DNA from: Oryzias latipes
Lineage: Eukaryota > Chordata > Actinopteri > Beloniformes > Adrianichthyidae
Direction: 5' to 3'
DNA: 64,000 bases
Assembly (NCBI RefSeq): GCF_002234675.1
Contig: NC_019865.2
Location: 33,538,112 to 33,602,111 of the forward strand
The notes below the pieces were generated by a model, which saw only the letters and a program-made list of their open reading frames with translations, searched no databases and was not told the origin of the DNA. Every line of letters starts with the position of its first letter. Position 1 is the first letter of the stretch. The position numbers and the translations under genes are program-made. This document shows, one piece after another, positions 51,598 through 62,659 of the stretch.

Positions 51598-52954
51598 GCT
51601 TCCTTTAGAGAAAGTATGTCAGCAGGATTGAGGACATCCTCAATTTATTCCTTCTACCACCCAACAAGCTCCCTAGTCAAGGTCGACAGCTCCCCACCTT
51701 CACTGAAAACAGTGCATGCCCTTTTGAAGTGCTGGATAGTTTGCCAGAATCTCTTTGAGGCCAACTGATAGTCCTCAATAGCCTCACCAAACTCCTCCCA
51801 GGAACAAGTATTTGTCTCCACAACAGCCTGGACCACAGCTTGCTTAGACTGCCGGTACCTGTCATCTGCTTCTGCTGTCCCACAAGCCAGCCAGGCTTGG
51901 TAGGACTCCTTCTTCGGCTTGACTGCATCTTACTTCTGGCGTCCACCACTGTTTATGAGGATTGCCACTGCGACAGTGGCAAAGCAAGACCTTTTGACCA
52001 AAGCTCCAAACAGCAGCAGAGACGATAGAGGTGGAGAACATAGTCCACTCTGACCCAGCCTGCCTTGGTACCAGTTTGAAGAACTCCCGGCTGTGGAAGT
52101 TAGAGATTTCCCTGACAGAGGGCTCAGTCAAACCCAGCAGACCCTCACAGTACGTTTAGGTCTTCCAAGTCTTTCCAGCCTCTTTCCCTGCCAGGGAATG
52201 GTAGTGATTAGTGGGCAGTTCTGCCTTTATCTAAGTGTCCAAGACACAAGGCCAAAGGTCACCTGAAACAACTACAAAGTCGATCAACGATATCCTGCCA
52301 AGGGTATCATGGGGCCAAGTGTATTGATGGATACCTTTGTGCTCAAACATGGTGTTTCTAATGGACAAACTATGACGAGCACAGAAGTGCTACAAAAAAA
52401 ACAACACCCGGTTTCAGATCAGGAAAGCCATCCCTACCAATCACACCCCTCCAAGTGCAGCTGTCATTGTCCACGTGGGCATTAAAGTCCCCCTGGAGGA
52501 CAATGTAGTCTCCCGTTGGGGCACTTCCCAGTACCCTTGAGAGAGACACCAGGAAGGCTGGGTACTCCAAACAGCTGTTCGGCCCACAAGCCAAAACCAC
52601 AGTAAGGCTGAGGGACATGACCCTCCCACCAGTGTGACCCCCTTCACCAGTGTGAACTCCAACACTTGGTGGGTGAGCTGAAGGCTCACAAGTAGGCCCA
52701 CACCGCTGCCTCTTACTATGCACAACTCCAGAATGGTAGGGAGTCCAACCTCTATTGAGGGACTGAGTTTGAGAGCCCCGGCTGTGCGTGGAGATGAGCC
52801 CCTCTATATCTAGCTGGTACTTATATCTACCCTGGGCCCACGGGAGAGTGATCCCATGTTTTTCCTTCAGGCTGTACCCAACCGGGGCCTCTGGCAGGAG
52901 CCCCAACTACCAGGTGCTCACCTGCGAGTCTCAACCCAAGGCCTGGTTCCAGGG

Positions 52955-54280
52955 CAGTGGCGCCACCAGGGGGTGGCCAGGGGTGACCACGGCCACCCAC
53001 CTCCGACACCTGGCCACCCCAGTGGCCCCCCCACTAGCCACTATAAGCTGTGGTAGCATCAGTTGTGCGTTTCATCCCAAATGCACAGCCAGCAGGTGGC
53101 AAGTTGATCTGATCACCTAAACCAGCCCACACCCCTCCTGTCCCTGCTGCCTTTGAGTGCGCAGACATCTAAAGACGCAGAACACGAATAAGACGCGGGG
53201 TTCACTTCCGCGTTCCAACCCTCAGAGCCTCCGGGCTGGTTAGACAAAAGAACCAGTCTCAGTTACTAAAGATGAACTTTCTTTATTACTTTTTCCTTGA
53301 GTCCAAAGCAGTGACTGACCGCGTGTGTATGCGCTCCACCCCTCACATGTGCTCTCCCCCCTCTCTTCCTGCATCACGCGAGCACCGGTATTCAGCACGC
53401 ACACATGCACGCACGGACGCACACACACATGCGTGCGCACACTCACACACGCACACAATCAAACATCCCAAAACACTACATTTCTTTTCATGCCTGTTAA
53501 CTATTTTCTGTGGGGTCTTTTAACAATCTGTTTACTGTACTTTAGATCACTTGATCTGTATTGTGTGCAAATACTTGGTGCAAATACGCCACATCATCAG
53601 CGTTGGTGGATGTGCCATTACTTTCTATTAATATTTAAAAAAGGATGTCCCTGTAGCTCGTCTTAAGCGGTGTAACTTTCCACAGAATCCGGTATCAGAC
53701 AGTGGAACAAGTGAACAAAACAATGAAGCTCAGAGGCTAGTCTTTCTGTGTTTGGCGGCTGTTTATATCTCCCATGATGCATTGGCGCACAATGTGTCTC
53801 TCCTCTTAACGTCTTGTAACAACGAACACACAAAGAGTTATGGAACATTTTAACTTAACTTTTATTACATCTTTTAGAAAACACAGCTGCGACTTCCAGC
53901 TTTTTCTGACACAATCACAAAAATGCACGTAAGATTACAGAAGGGCTGTAGATCATAAACAGGCTATAAGTTTCTCCTTTTTTATTTTTGGATGCTGGTG
54001 TGCCGTGGGATTTTTGTCAAGGTTAAAGTGTGCCGTGGCTCAAAAAAGGTTGAAAAACACTGGCCTAATGATATCTACTAGAATCTAGTAGTATCTACTA
54101 CTAAGTTAATGTTCTAGAAAAAAATCAGTAGGCATTTAACTTTCTGTTGGTTTTCTAAAGGTTGTTTTACTATGTTTTGTAGAATGAATTTTAAAAATAT
54201 AGTTCATGGTTTTTGTGTGCCACCCCAAGATTTAATGTGGTCCCCTACCGGCCCATGAAAAATTTCTGGAGGCGCCACTG
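52955..54280. mobile_element. hAT-C element copy 2, inside the LINE
   Basis: Termini CAGTGGCGCCACCAGGG and TTCTGGAGGCGCCACTG, perfect 8-bp duplication TTCCAGGG (52947-52954, 54281-54288). LINE sequence joins across it. Its middle differs from copy 1: a truncated hAT-B fragment (53657-54062) replaces the segment corresponding to 29245-29865. Confidence 0.93.
53657..54062 (-). mobile_element. Truncated hAT-B copy inside hAT-C copy 2
   Basis: Ends GGTTGAAAAACACTG at 54062, as in the complete hAT-B at 32265-33117, and shares the internal stretch around ATCCGGTATCAGAC in inverse sense. The other terminus is missing. Confidence 0.8.
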
Positions 54281-54480
54281 TTCCAGGGTGGGGCCCCGGT
54301 TATGCCAATCCGGGCGACGTAGCAGAATCTTTACTTGTACTTTTCATAAAGGGGGTTCTGAACCACACCGCCTTGCTTGTCAAACAGGACCTGTCTACCA
54401 TGGGAGACCCCACCAAGAAAACTTGGCTGCTGGGATCACTTGAGGTCTCAAACCCCTCCATGGTGCCGTTTCATGTAGGG

Positions 54481-55693
54481 GGTGTGCATTTTTTAAAACG
54501 GATTGTGTCCATTTCCAAATTATGTAATTGATCTGGCCTCAGATTCCACACACAGTCACAGGGTCCCAGTTAAACAGAATTGACTAATGTGGCAATATAC
54601 ACAAAATGTGATGTCCACGCATGTGTGAAACAGGTTTAAAGAGGTAAACAAAACAAAAAAATTATTTCCACAAACAACGGTCTTTACAGTGAAAATGTAA
54701 TCCCAGTTACATACTATGGAAGCGATTCTGTAGCATAATTAAAAATAAAAGTCAAAACCAGAAATGGTTTTTCATTTTCAACATGAAGCTGCATTTTTTG
54801 ACTCAAAATTAAAAAGAAAAGGCAATTCGACAAAATGGTTTTTCCTTTCCGTCCTCAACACTGCTTATTTTGCCACTTAATTAAAATGATAATGAAAATA
54901 GTATTTGACATTTCATTTTCAAGAAGTTCTCTGGTAAATGTGTAGCAAAATTCATTTAGAAATGTCTGATTTGACAATTAAAATGGATTTACAGAAATGC
55001 TTTTTCATTTTTAAAATGTAACTGCATCAAAGGACTCAAAATCAAAATGAAAAATCAATACTTCAAAATGCTTTTTCCTTTTCTACTTATTCTGTGTCAT
55101 AATTAAAATGAAAATGCAAAGAGGGGATTGCATTTGCATTTTCACATCCATCCTGTGAACATTGTTGCATTATTCAATTCAAATAAGCATTTCCAGCGGG
55201 GAGGCGGGGCGATGACGTCAGTTCTTTCTCCGTGTGTCCGGCTGCTAACAGACACAGACACTAGGAGCAGTGCAGCCAGGCTTGTGTTAGCGGCAGAGGA
55301 GAGGGCTTTGTGATGGTTGTGCTCTCCTGATGATTGTACACAGTTACGCAGTGACCATCGTTTTAGTTCGTTGTTGTGTCAAATTTCAACACAAAATAAA
55401 CGAGACAAACATGAAATACGTTAAAGGTTTGATGGTAACAGTTGACATGCAATAAAATTTTGTACTTTAACTTTTTTTAAATAAAGCATCAGATTTAGGT
55501 TTTATATATTTCGCATTGCTTAGGGGTTGCTTTGCCAAATCTTGCAGTTGCCATAGCAACCCCTAGCCACCACTTGGCACCACCCCTGCATTCAGTAAAT
55601 AAAAGATATATATGTAGTGAAAAGTTCTGTTGAGGCTCATTTTCGACAAACAGCTTTAGGAACTTGTCTGTCATGCGGAATCATGGAGATGAC
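54481..55693. other. AT-rich repeat-like sequence, then CpG-containing spacer
   Basis: 54700-55130 contains repeated ATTAAAATGAAAATG-type phrases several times, each with a CATTTTCA-type block, suggesting a degenerate internally repetitive element. 55190-55320 is more GC-rich. No coding sequence recognised. Confidence 0.45.
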
Positions 55694-55707
55694 CTCGAGC
55701 GGAACCC

Positions 55708-56888
55708 CTTTAATGCAATATGGAAGAAATATTTGGCTTCATATAACTTCAAACATTTTCTCTCATCTAGGGGGCATTGAGTTCCTTCTAAAATGTGACT
55801 TTGATCACAGAAAACTTCCTATTAAACTTTCTACTCATCATCAGCAGGTGTTACTGTACTGGAAGTTCATATTCAAACATAACTGTAGTCCACACAACAC
55901 TCCCATATGGAACTGTCGGTATATTTTATGTAGGAATAAATCAATATTTTACAAAAAGTGGATTAAATACGGTAATTGGTCATTATTACACATCATAAAT
56001 GATAATGGAAACATTTTCTCATCTGAAAGTTTTTCCAGTAAGTTTAAATTAAATGATAGAAAACATTATAACAATGTAATCAAAGCAATCCCTTCAGACT
56101 TTGGTCCAAATGTCCTCCAGTCTGGTCATAATGTTCAAGTTCAGCTTCCATCTATGTTGTTTGATGGTCAACCGCTTAATTCAAAACTTCCAAAGTCAAT
56201 TATAAGATCTTTGTTTGTTAGAGAACTGTTTCCAACATCTTACATAAATCATTCTATGTCACAGCATTACACAAAAGAGGAGATAAGCAAGTTAAGATCT
56301 CAGTTTATTAAATACCCAATTTTTCCAAAATACAAAGAAATCCATTTTAAAATAATGAGTGCAGTCTATCCATGCAAGGAACTACTACATGTACGTTTGG
56401 GTTTTCAGAAAACAACTGTTCTTTCTGTGACATAAGTGTAGAAATACTTGATCATCTGTTTTTTGAATGTATATATGTTATAGGTTTTTAGGAGGATTTT
56501 TTTTTCGTTGGTGGTCCTCAAAGTTTCCTTTTCCTATATAGTTACAAAAACATATTGTATTATCTGGAGTAGTATCTGGTGATAATTTATTTGATTTGGC
56601 GTTTAGTACTTTGTTAATTTCTGGGAAATTCTTCATTCATAAGAGCAGATTTTTAAAAACCAAACTATTATTCAATACATCTCATAAAGAGATCTGTTTG
56701 AAATTCATGAAAAACAAAAACGCAACAAAACTGTCCATTTTCATTGAAGATCACATGTTGTATGACAATCCCTAGTGTTGCAAACTAAAATTCTAATGTA
56801 ATTTTTTGTATTTTTTCCTTTTTTCTCTTTCCGTTGTAGTTATGTGAACGTGTGTATCATCTTTTGAAGTTCTAATTCAAAAGAAAAA
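55708..56888 (+). pseudogene. 5'-truncated L1 insertion upstream of LRIF1
   Basis: A 14-bp duplication CTCGAGCGGAACCC flanks it (55694-55707, 56889-56902), and an A-rich stretch AATTCAAAAGAAAAA lies at the right end. The frame to 56435 reads FLLKCDFDHRKLPIKLSTHH, then YWKFIFKHNCSPHNTPIWNC, RYILCRNKSIFYKKW and YPIFPKYKEIHFKIMSAVYP. This is the C-terminal third of L1 ORF2, like the copy at 15200-16510. The reading continues past a frameshift with NNCSFCDISVEILDHLFFEC, the zinc-type C-terminal motif. An open frame beginning at 55617 includes flanking DNA and is not a real start. Confidence 0.88.
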
Positions 56889-56902
56889 CTCGAGCGGAAC
56901 CC

Positions 56903-57308
56903 GGAACAAAAGCTAAACGAAGGGGACCATTTAGTTAGTGACACCGTTGCCGGGCAAATGCCTCTTTCTGTGTTTTATAGAATTTCCGAACCTTTAATCG
57001 TTAATGTGAGATTGACCGTCAGCTGGATAAACGTACATGTTGGATGTAAGAGGTAATAAGAGGCCAACGACGGACAGCGAACACACAGATGAAGAAACAG
57101 AACCGTTTTCCAATAATTCTCCTGTTTTATTTGATCTTTGCTGGCGATGGAGAGACTCGAGCCTCGATACCGGAGCGTTTTAGTAAAGACTCTCGCCGCT
57201 GACGGCGCCGTGGATCATCATCCGTGACCAGGAATTCTCCTGCTCCAGGGGTTCGAGTGTCCGTTTGTGAGGAGCGGTTCTTCTTCCTGTTCCTCAGAGA
57301 GGGACAGG
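56903..57308 (+). promoter_or_regulatory. Probable LRIF1 promoter and 5' untranslated region
   Basis: CpG-containing sequence upstream of the short first coding exon (for example 57170-57260). No TATA box noted. The L1 insertion ends 420 bp upstream of the start codon. Confidence 0.4.
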
Positions 57309-60287
57309 ATGGATGCGCGGCACAGGTGGGTGGGGGGCCCGAACGAAACCTCTACTGTCCCGCCAGGAAATGCTTCATGTCTGATCTTAGGATGCGTTAA
57401 GTGTTAAAGACACTTGTTGAACTATTGCGTGTTCTAATGGAATTGTTTTAAATTCCAGTATAAATGCTTCTTTATTTATCACCAAAACCCCCCCGGGGGG
57501 GGGGGGGGGGGGGGGTGATGATCATGGAGGTTTGGGGCGACGGTCACTTGAACTGGTCCTAAGCATTTTACATCTGCTGGCTAATTGGCTCATGTTATTT
57601 TGTTGGTAAAAATGGAAAGAAAGAAAAAAAACAGAACAAGAAATATGAGATAAAAAACGTTTCTGTCCCAATTCAAAGTTTCTGTGGTTAAACTGTCAGA
57701 ACAGATTGAGAACCAGAACATCTTAAGAGGAACAGTTTTTACTCCTGTAGCCTGACATTTGCTGTGCCTGTTGGCTAAACCAGACATGATGGACAGTCCA
57801 GAGGAACGTCACTTCGCTCCACGCAGAACGTCTGTGGCTATCAGAAGGAAATCGGAATTTCTTTGTATTTAATTCAAAGGTCCTAGAGATTCTGGGATTG
57901 AACTTTCTTAAGGCTGCAGACCATTTTAAGACTCCCCCAGCATGACTGGGGGGTCTGCTGTTTTCCTGATAGCAGGGTTAACCCACCTGTGAGAAGGTAC
58001 TGATCCCACAGAACCTGCTGGGTTTGTGAAACCTGCTGTCTTTCAGGGCGGGGGTGTTCTACAGGGCCATGCCTGCTGTTGGTGCAGACGGGAAAAGCAT
58101 CATGAAGCTCATCCCAGTCCAGGTGGCCAAAAGGCGCTTCAACCAAACCCTGCAGGGCCGGCCCCCGTCAGACCTGCAGGAATCCCCCACCGTGGCTCCT
58201 TCTGCTGCTTCACTGCTGCAGAAATCTGGGGGGGCAGTAAACCCCAGGATGCCCGGAGCGCTCCCGCTGCAGCTTCCAGTGACTGTGGAGTCCCCCGCCC
58301 TCCCTCGAGGTCAGTGCCTGCAGATCCCCCCCCATGCTCAGGTGCAGAGAGTCCCTGCATCCCACCTCCCACCAGAAGTCAAGGAGCAGATCTTTGCTTC
58401 GTTGTCCAGCTCTGGCTTGGCCAGCGTTGTGTATGTGTCCCCCATCACCACCGTGGATCAACGCCCCCCAGGGCCCCCCAGACCATTTTCCACGGGGTTG
58501 CCTCCACTGAAGCCACATTTAAAACTGATTCCAAAGGTCTCACAGAGGCCCAGCAGCCCCACCCGATGGGTCATTGAAGAGGTTGACTCCCCCCCCGCAC
58601 AGAACCCTAAATCCTCCCCTCCCCCGGGGGGGCACCAGCACATTCAGGAAGACGCGCTGGTGGTCTGCAACGGGAAGGTGTTCTTCGTGGGCCTGAAAAG
58701 CAGCTCAGCTGTGAAGACCCCCCCAGAAACCAGCAAGTCCAACAGCCCCCCAAACTGTCAGTTGGCTAAGTGCAGACCTCCCCCCCAGCCAGGAGAGGTG
58801 ATTGATCTATGTGAGGATGAGGACCCCGATGCTGCAGACCCCTCCCATGATGAAGACAACGTCATCTTCGTGTCGTACACTCATCCCCGCAGCCAGCCTG
58901 GTTCAGCCGGAGACCCGACATCAGAGAAAGAGGGCGGGGGCCGCCTCAGCCCCTGCCGTGTTTCCTCTTCAGGGGGTGGGCGGAGCTTCTCGGTTAGAGA
59001 CGTTGACATCATCTGTTCTTCAGAGGTGACACATGGGGATCAGAGGGCCCAGGACCCTCTTTCAGGGGCGGGACCTCCTGCAGAGAAAGAACAGGTGAGG
59101 CTCTCCTGATCTCATTTATGAACCAGAAAATAGAATGGAGTTTAAAGCTGCCCTGTGGCATGATGGGAAATATCTTCTTCACTCGATAAACTTTCTTGTC
59201 CTGAAATGAGCAAAGTTCATCACAGTAATGTGAATTTAGGCAACTTAGCAGGAAGGACTTAAAGTATGGATTGTCCTGTAGGCGGCGTGAAGCTGCGTAT
59301 CTGTCAATGACGGATAGGAAGCCCATCGAGACGACTGCTGCTGGGAATTTGGGTAAACAAATAAAATGGAACTGAATTGAAAATTGAATTGATTTTTTTG
59401 AAACAAAGGAGAAGTTTGATTGGTCTATAGCTGCCAGGATGTAAACTGACAAAAGCAGCATAATTATAGTTAAAAGACCACTGGGAATATTTTCATGGTA
59501 GAATAAAAGATGATGGGAGTGGGACAGAAGCACTAAAACCCATTTTCAGTTCTGAAGTCCAAATGAGGACGATGCTACGGGGATTCTGTTGTTTTGTGTG
59601 CAGAAACTACCATCTTTGTGCTTCTGGAGTTTGTTTCCGCTCTTGTGTTGTTGTGATTGGCTGTGAGCTGAACTCTCCTGGAAACAGAACTTCTGGTTCT
59701 TGTTCGTTTCTGGTTCTCCTAATGTTCCTGGAGCGATGCCGGGTGAGGAGCATGCAGCTTGCCTTTGTCTCTGTTTCTGCCTGCAGCCGTGTGAAGATCC
59801 AGCCTCCAGGGGGACTCGGGTTCTGGGGCCCAGGGAGAGCGAGCGTCAGCTCCGGAGGAGGTTTGGGATCCACGCAGAGCTGAGGGTCTGCCTGCAGAAA
59901 GTCCACGCAGCTGCAGCACACTTGAAGAGCGAAGAGCCAACAAACCGCCAAAGCCAGGTGGACCCGCCCCATCTGAACCTTCACAGTCCAAGAGAGGAAG
60001 ACGGTGCTGCCCCCCTAAAGGAGACCTCGTCCGCTGGGGAGAGCCGCTGCCTGCTCTCAGGAAGCTGCTGCCCTGAATCCCAGTCTGTGATTGGCTATGT
60101 GGAGCCCATAGACGAGGACCTCCCCGAAGTCCCCCCACCCTCCCAGGCTTGTGTGGCTGTCAGCAGGAGGATTGGGCGGACCAGGAAGCGCACCACATGT
60201 CCTTGTTGCATCCCTGTGGCCCTGCTGCCTCGTGGGAAGTCTTGCCTAGAAGAGGGTGAGGGGGGGCACCCACAGCAACACAAATAA
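57309..60287 (+). CDS. lrif1: LRIF1, ligand-dependent nuclear-receptor-interacting factor 1
   Basis: Exons 57309-57325, 58047-59094 and 59787-60287 join in frame (17 + 1048 + 501 nt) to 521 residues; human LRIF1 is about 770. The first exon codes only MDARH plus part of an Arg. Exon 2 gives FYRAMPAVGADGKSIMKLIP, the conserved N-terminal block, then LPVTVESPALPRGQCLQIP, VQRVPASHLPPEVKEQIFA and VVYVSPITTV, which follow human LRIF1 closely. DALVVCNGKVFFVG and VIDLCEDEDPD come next. Exon 3 has LRRRFGIHAELRVCLQKV, the second conserved block, and a basic GRTRKRTTCPCC near the C-terminus. LRIF1 binds HP1 and SMCHD1 on heterochromatin and nuclear receptors in mammals. The human C-terminal coiled coil is not seen here. 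Confidence 0.93.
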
Positions 60288-61008
60288 GGGCTCCAACAAG
60301 AGATGGAAGAAGCTTATGAGGATCAGCTGTGTGACAGCAAGCTGAGCACGTGGGAGTGGTTGAGTGTGTTGTTACCTGAAGACGGATTCCTCCTCTTCCT
60401 TGTTTTCTTTACAACTTTATTTTTCCAAAGAGATCAGGCTTTCTTTGAGAAAATCCAGGACCGCTGACTCACTGTTCTTCAAATGTTTCCATCCAAACTT
60501 CAGCACCAACACAAACCTTTACTTACCTTTGACTGACCCCCCTCCCCCCAAGCAGCACAGAAGAGTGTGCATGAGAGCGTGCACGTCAGGGTAGAAGGTC
60601 GCCTTGCCGCGTTGCAGAAGATGACCCACTACGTTACAAAACCGAGTCCATCCTGCCCCCCCAGAAGACCCAAACCCCCACCTACTGACCAGGCTCCGTA
60701 AGTGAACCTTCGGCATGTTTTGGGTGAAGGCAGAATCTGTCAAAGCAGACCAGCAGAGGATGAAAAAGAACGTGTTGGTTTATGAACATGTGTGTGTTTC
60801 AACAACATGGTCTGCTCAGCAGCTGGACTACGACCCGTCATCTTCTGACCCGTCATGTTCCAGCTTCTGTTCTAGTTCTGAAATGCCTCGGTGTGGATGG
60901 GTCGACCCGCAGTCTTTATTCTGTTTCCTGAAGGCTGTTTTCTTTAGATTTATCACTTTTGTTGCTCCAGACCAGAAGACTTGTAACCTCCATGTTTTTC
61001 ACCACTTT

Positions 61009-61014
61009 AATAAA
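61009..61014 (+). promoter_or_regulatory. Candidate LRIF1 polyadenylation signal
   Basis: AATAAA about 720 bp past the stop codon, the first canonical signal found. Confidence 0.55.
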
Positions 61015-61219
61015 TACGTTCCATCAAATATGAGAAGATTGCTGGTCATTAAAGGGATGAATCAGATGAGACTATGCTATATTCCTGCACTAAAATGAAA
61101 GTGTCACAGGCAGCAAAGACATATTTACATAGAACTCTAAATATGCACAAGATATAACTTAAGTAGTCGCAGTTCCACGGTTGTTTACATTGATGTTAAA
61201 TGGTTTATACTCAGATTTA

Positions 61220-61365
61220 GACCCAAAGGCCTTCACGGTCACAGTCTCATTCACACACTCATGGTGGCTCCGCTGTCAAACACTGGTGCTAACCTGCAGC
61301 CGGTAATGGGTTCAGTGACTTCCCTAAGGACACTTCCACAATGGGCTGGCAAGGCGGGAATCTAT
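61220..61365 (-). repeat. tRNA-SINE fragment
   Basis: Contains GTTCAGTGACTTCCCTAAGG and ACACTTCCACAATGGGCTGG, degenerate forms of the inverse SINE body seen at 41838-42197. Head and tail are missing. Confidence 0.5.
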
Positions 61366-62659
61366 ATATTTCCTTTTGAAATGATTTTATAAAGTGTGGG
61401 GCTGATGCAATGAACAACCTTCCTGTGACTGATCGATCTGATGGATCATAGGAAGAGAAATCTGTTCAGTGCTACAGCATTAAACCCCTGAAGGAAACTG
61501 AAGTCTGTCGGTCAGACACCACACTGCCAAGCCCCCCCCACATCAAGGTAAGAGCGGCGGTGGATCATCCTCCACTTTACTGCAGCCGCAGCTTTTGCTA
61601 AGTGGCGTACAGCGGTTTGGTGAGCGTTGGGATTTCCAGCAGTCAACCCGTCTTCTAGAAAAAGCCTTTCTCATGACATTTTCCCTCAGGATAGACTGAC
61701 CCCTGCTGCACAGAGGCAGAGCCATCCTCTGTGAACACAGACGGACATCACGTCAACTCCTGCAGGCTGCTTTATGCACTGATGGTTCCCTGTTTTGTGC
61801 TTGAAAACCGTCTTCCTTCCGTGTTTGAAGGATAACAGCAATGCCATAGACACACATGGCAAGGTACCTCTGTGCCCGCAGGTCAGTGCAGAAACATTAC
61901 AACCACGTTCATTGTAGGTTTTCTGTCAGCTGCTTTTGGATCTTAGCAGATTATCTGGGGACTGTTGAGGGTGGCGTTTTTTTCTGGATGAGTCAAATCA
62001 GAATGTGATATCCCTAAGATTCCATGTCATTTAAAATTGCATCTTTCATTTGTTCTGTGGGGGGGGGGGGGGGGGGGGGCAGTTAGCCACCAAACACCCG
62101 TGAAAGCCCTTGACCAAATATTCAAACCACCGTTTTCAGGAGCAGCAGCCTTCAGACAATGAAAGTCTGTTTTCTGGAGTTATTTTAAATTTGTTTTATG
62201 AAACAAGGAATATTATTGGAAAACATAACTTCTAATGATCATTTTTAGATCAGGGTTCACATGAGAAAACACAGAAATACTTCAACTCTCTCTGAAGGAA
62301 ACAATTTAAATATATATCTTTGGAAAATTTAACAAGAAGGAACATGTCAAATAATTTCCATGTATGTAAACACTTCTCTTGCAATGTAGAAGCCTAAATG
62401 GCAGAGATGATCACTTTGCATTCAGCTTGTCATTTCGTTTCCCGCCAGTAGGGGAAGCCTGGGGTTTTTCTCAGTTCACTGGTTATCAAGCAGCAGATTC
62501 GTGTCAGGCTCAATTTTGGAATCGAGTCAAACAGTTTGTTTTTTTTTACCTCGCTAAGTTCTTCTCGTTAATTTGCACATTTTCTTAATACTTAGGTTAT
62601 TACTTAAATTAACTGTTGATTATTGTTAGTTTTTCAATCTGAAGAAAAGGAATTAAAGA
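61366..62659. other. No gene recognised; possible LTR region of the BEL/Pao relic
   Basis: Includes a 20-base G run at 62060-62079. The long terminal repeat and primer-binding site of the retroelement that follows should lie here but could not be delimited. Confidence 0.35.

Larger units (their letters stand above)
48951..54480 (-). mobile_element. APE-endonuclease LINE, interrupted by a hAT and a GC-rich retroinsert
   Basis: Read downward on the minus strand: 5' region with CCGGGGCCCCACCCTGGAAC (54310-54280 joined to 52954), endonuclease (APTGDYIVLQGDFNAHVDND near 52510-52470), linker (CSWEEFGEAIEDYQLASKRFW near 51800-51730), and reverse transcriptase start (GGKAPGVDEVHPEYIKSLDA, WQTGVVIPLFKK) at 51528-51313. 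The reverse transcriptase entry is repeated at 49296-49000, followed by LEKSFARVLERKVRPIVKPQ and CSFRPDCKTVDQLY-like residues down to 48951. The reading joins across the hAT (52955-54280) and across 49366-51597. Frameshifts and loss of the rest of the reverse transcriptase make it dead. I do not assign a clade. Confidence 0.8.

Noticed and set aside
59280..59350. Possible extra LRIF1 exon (AG...GTAA borders)
   Set aside because: It would enter with a stop in the required phase 0, and exons 2 and 3 already join in frame.
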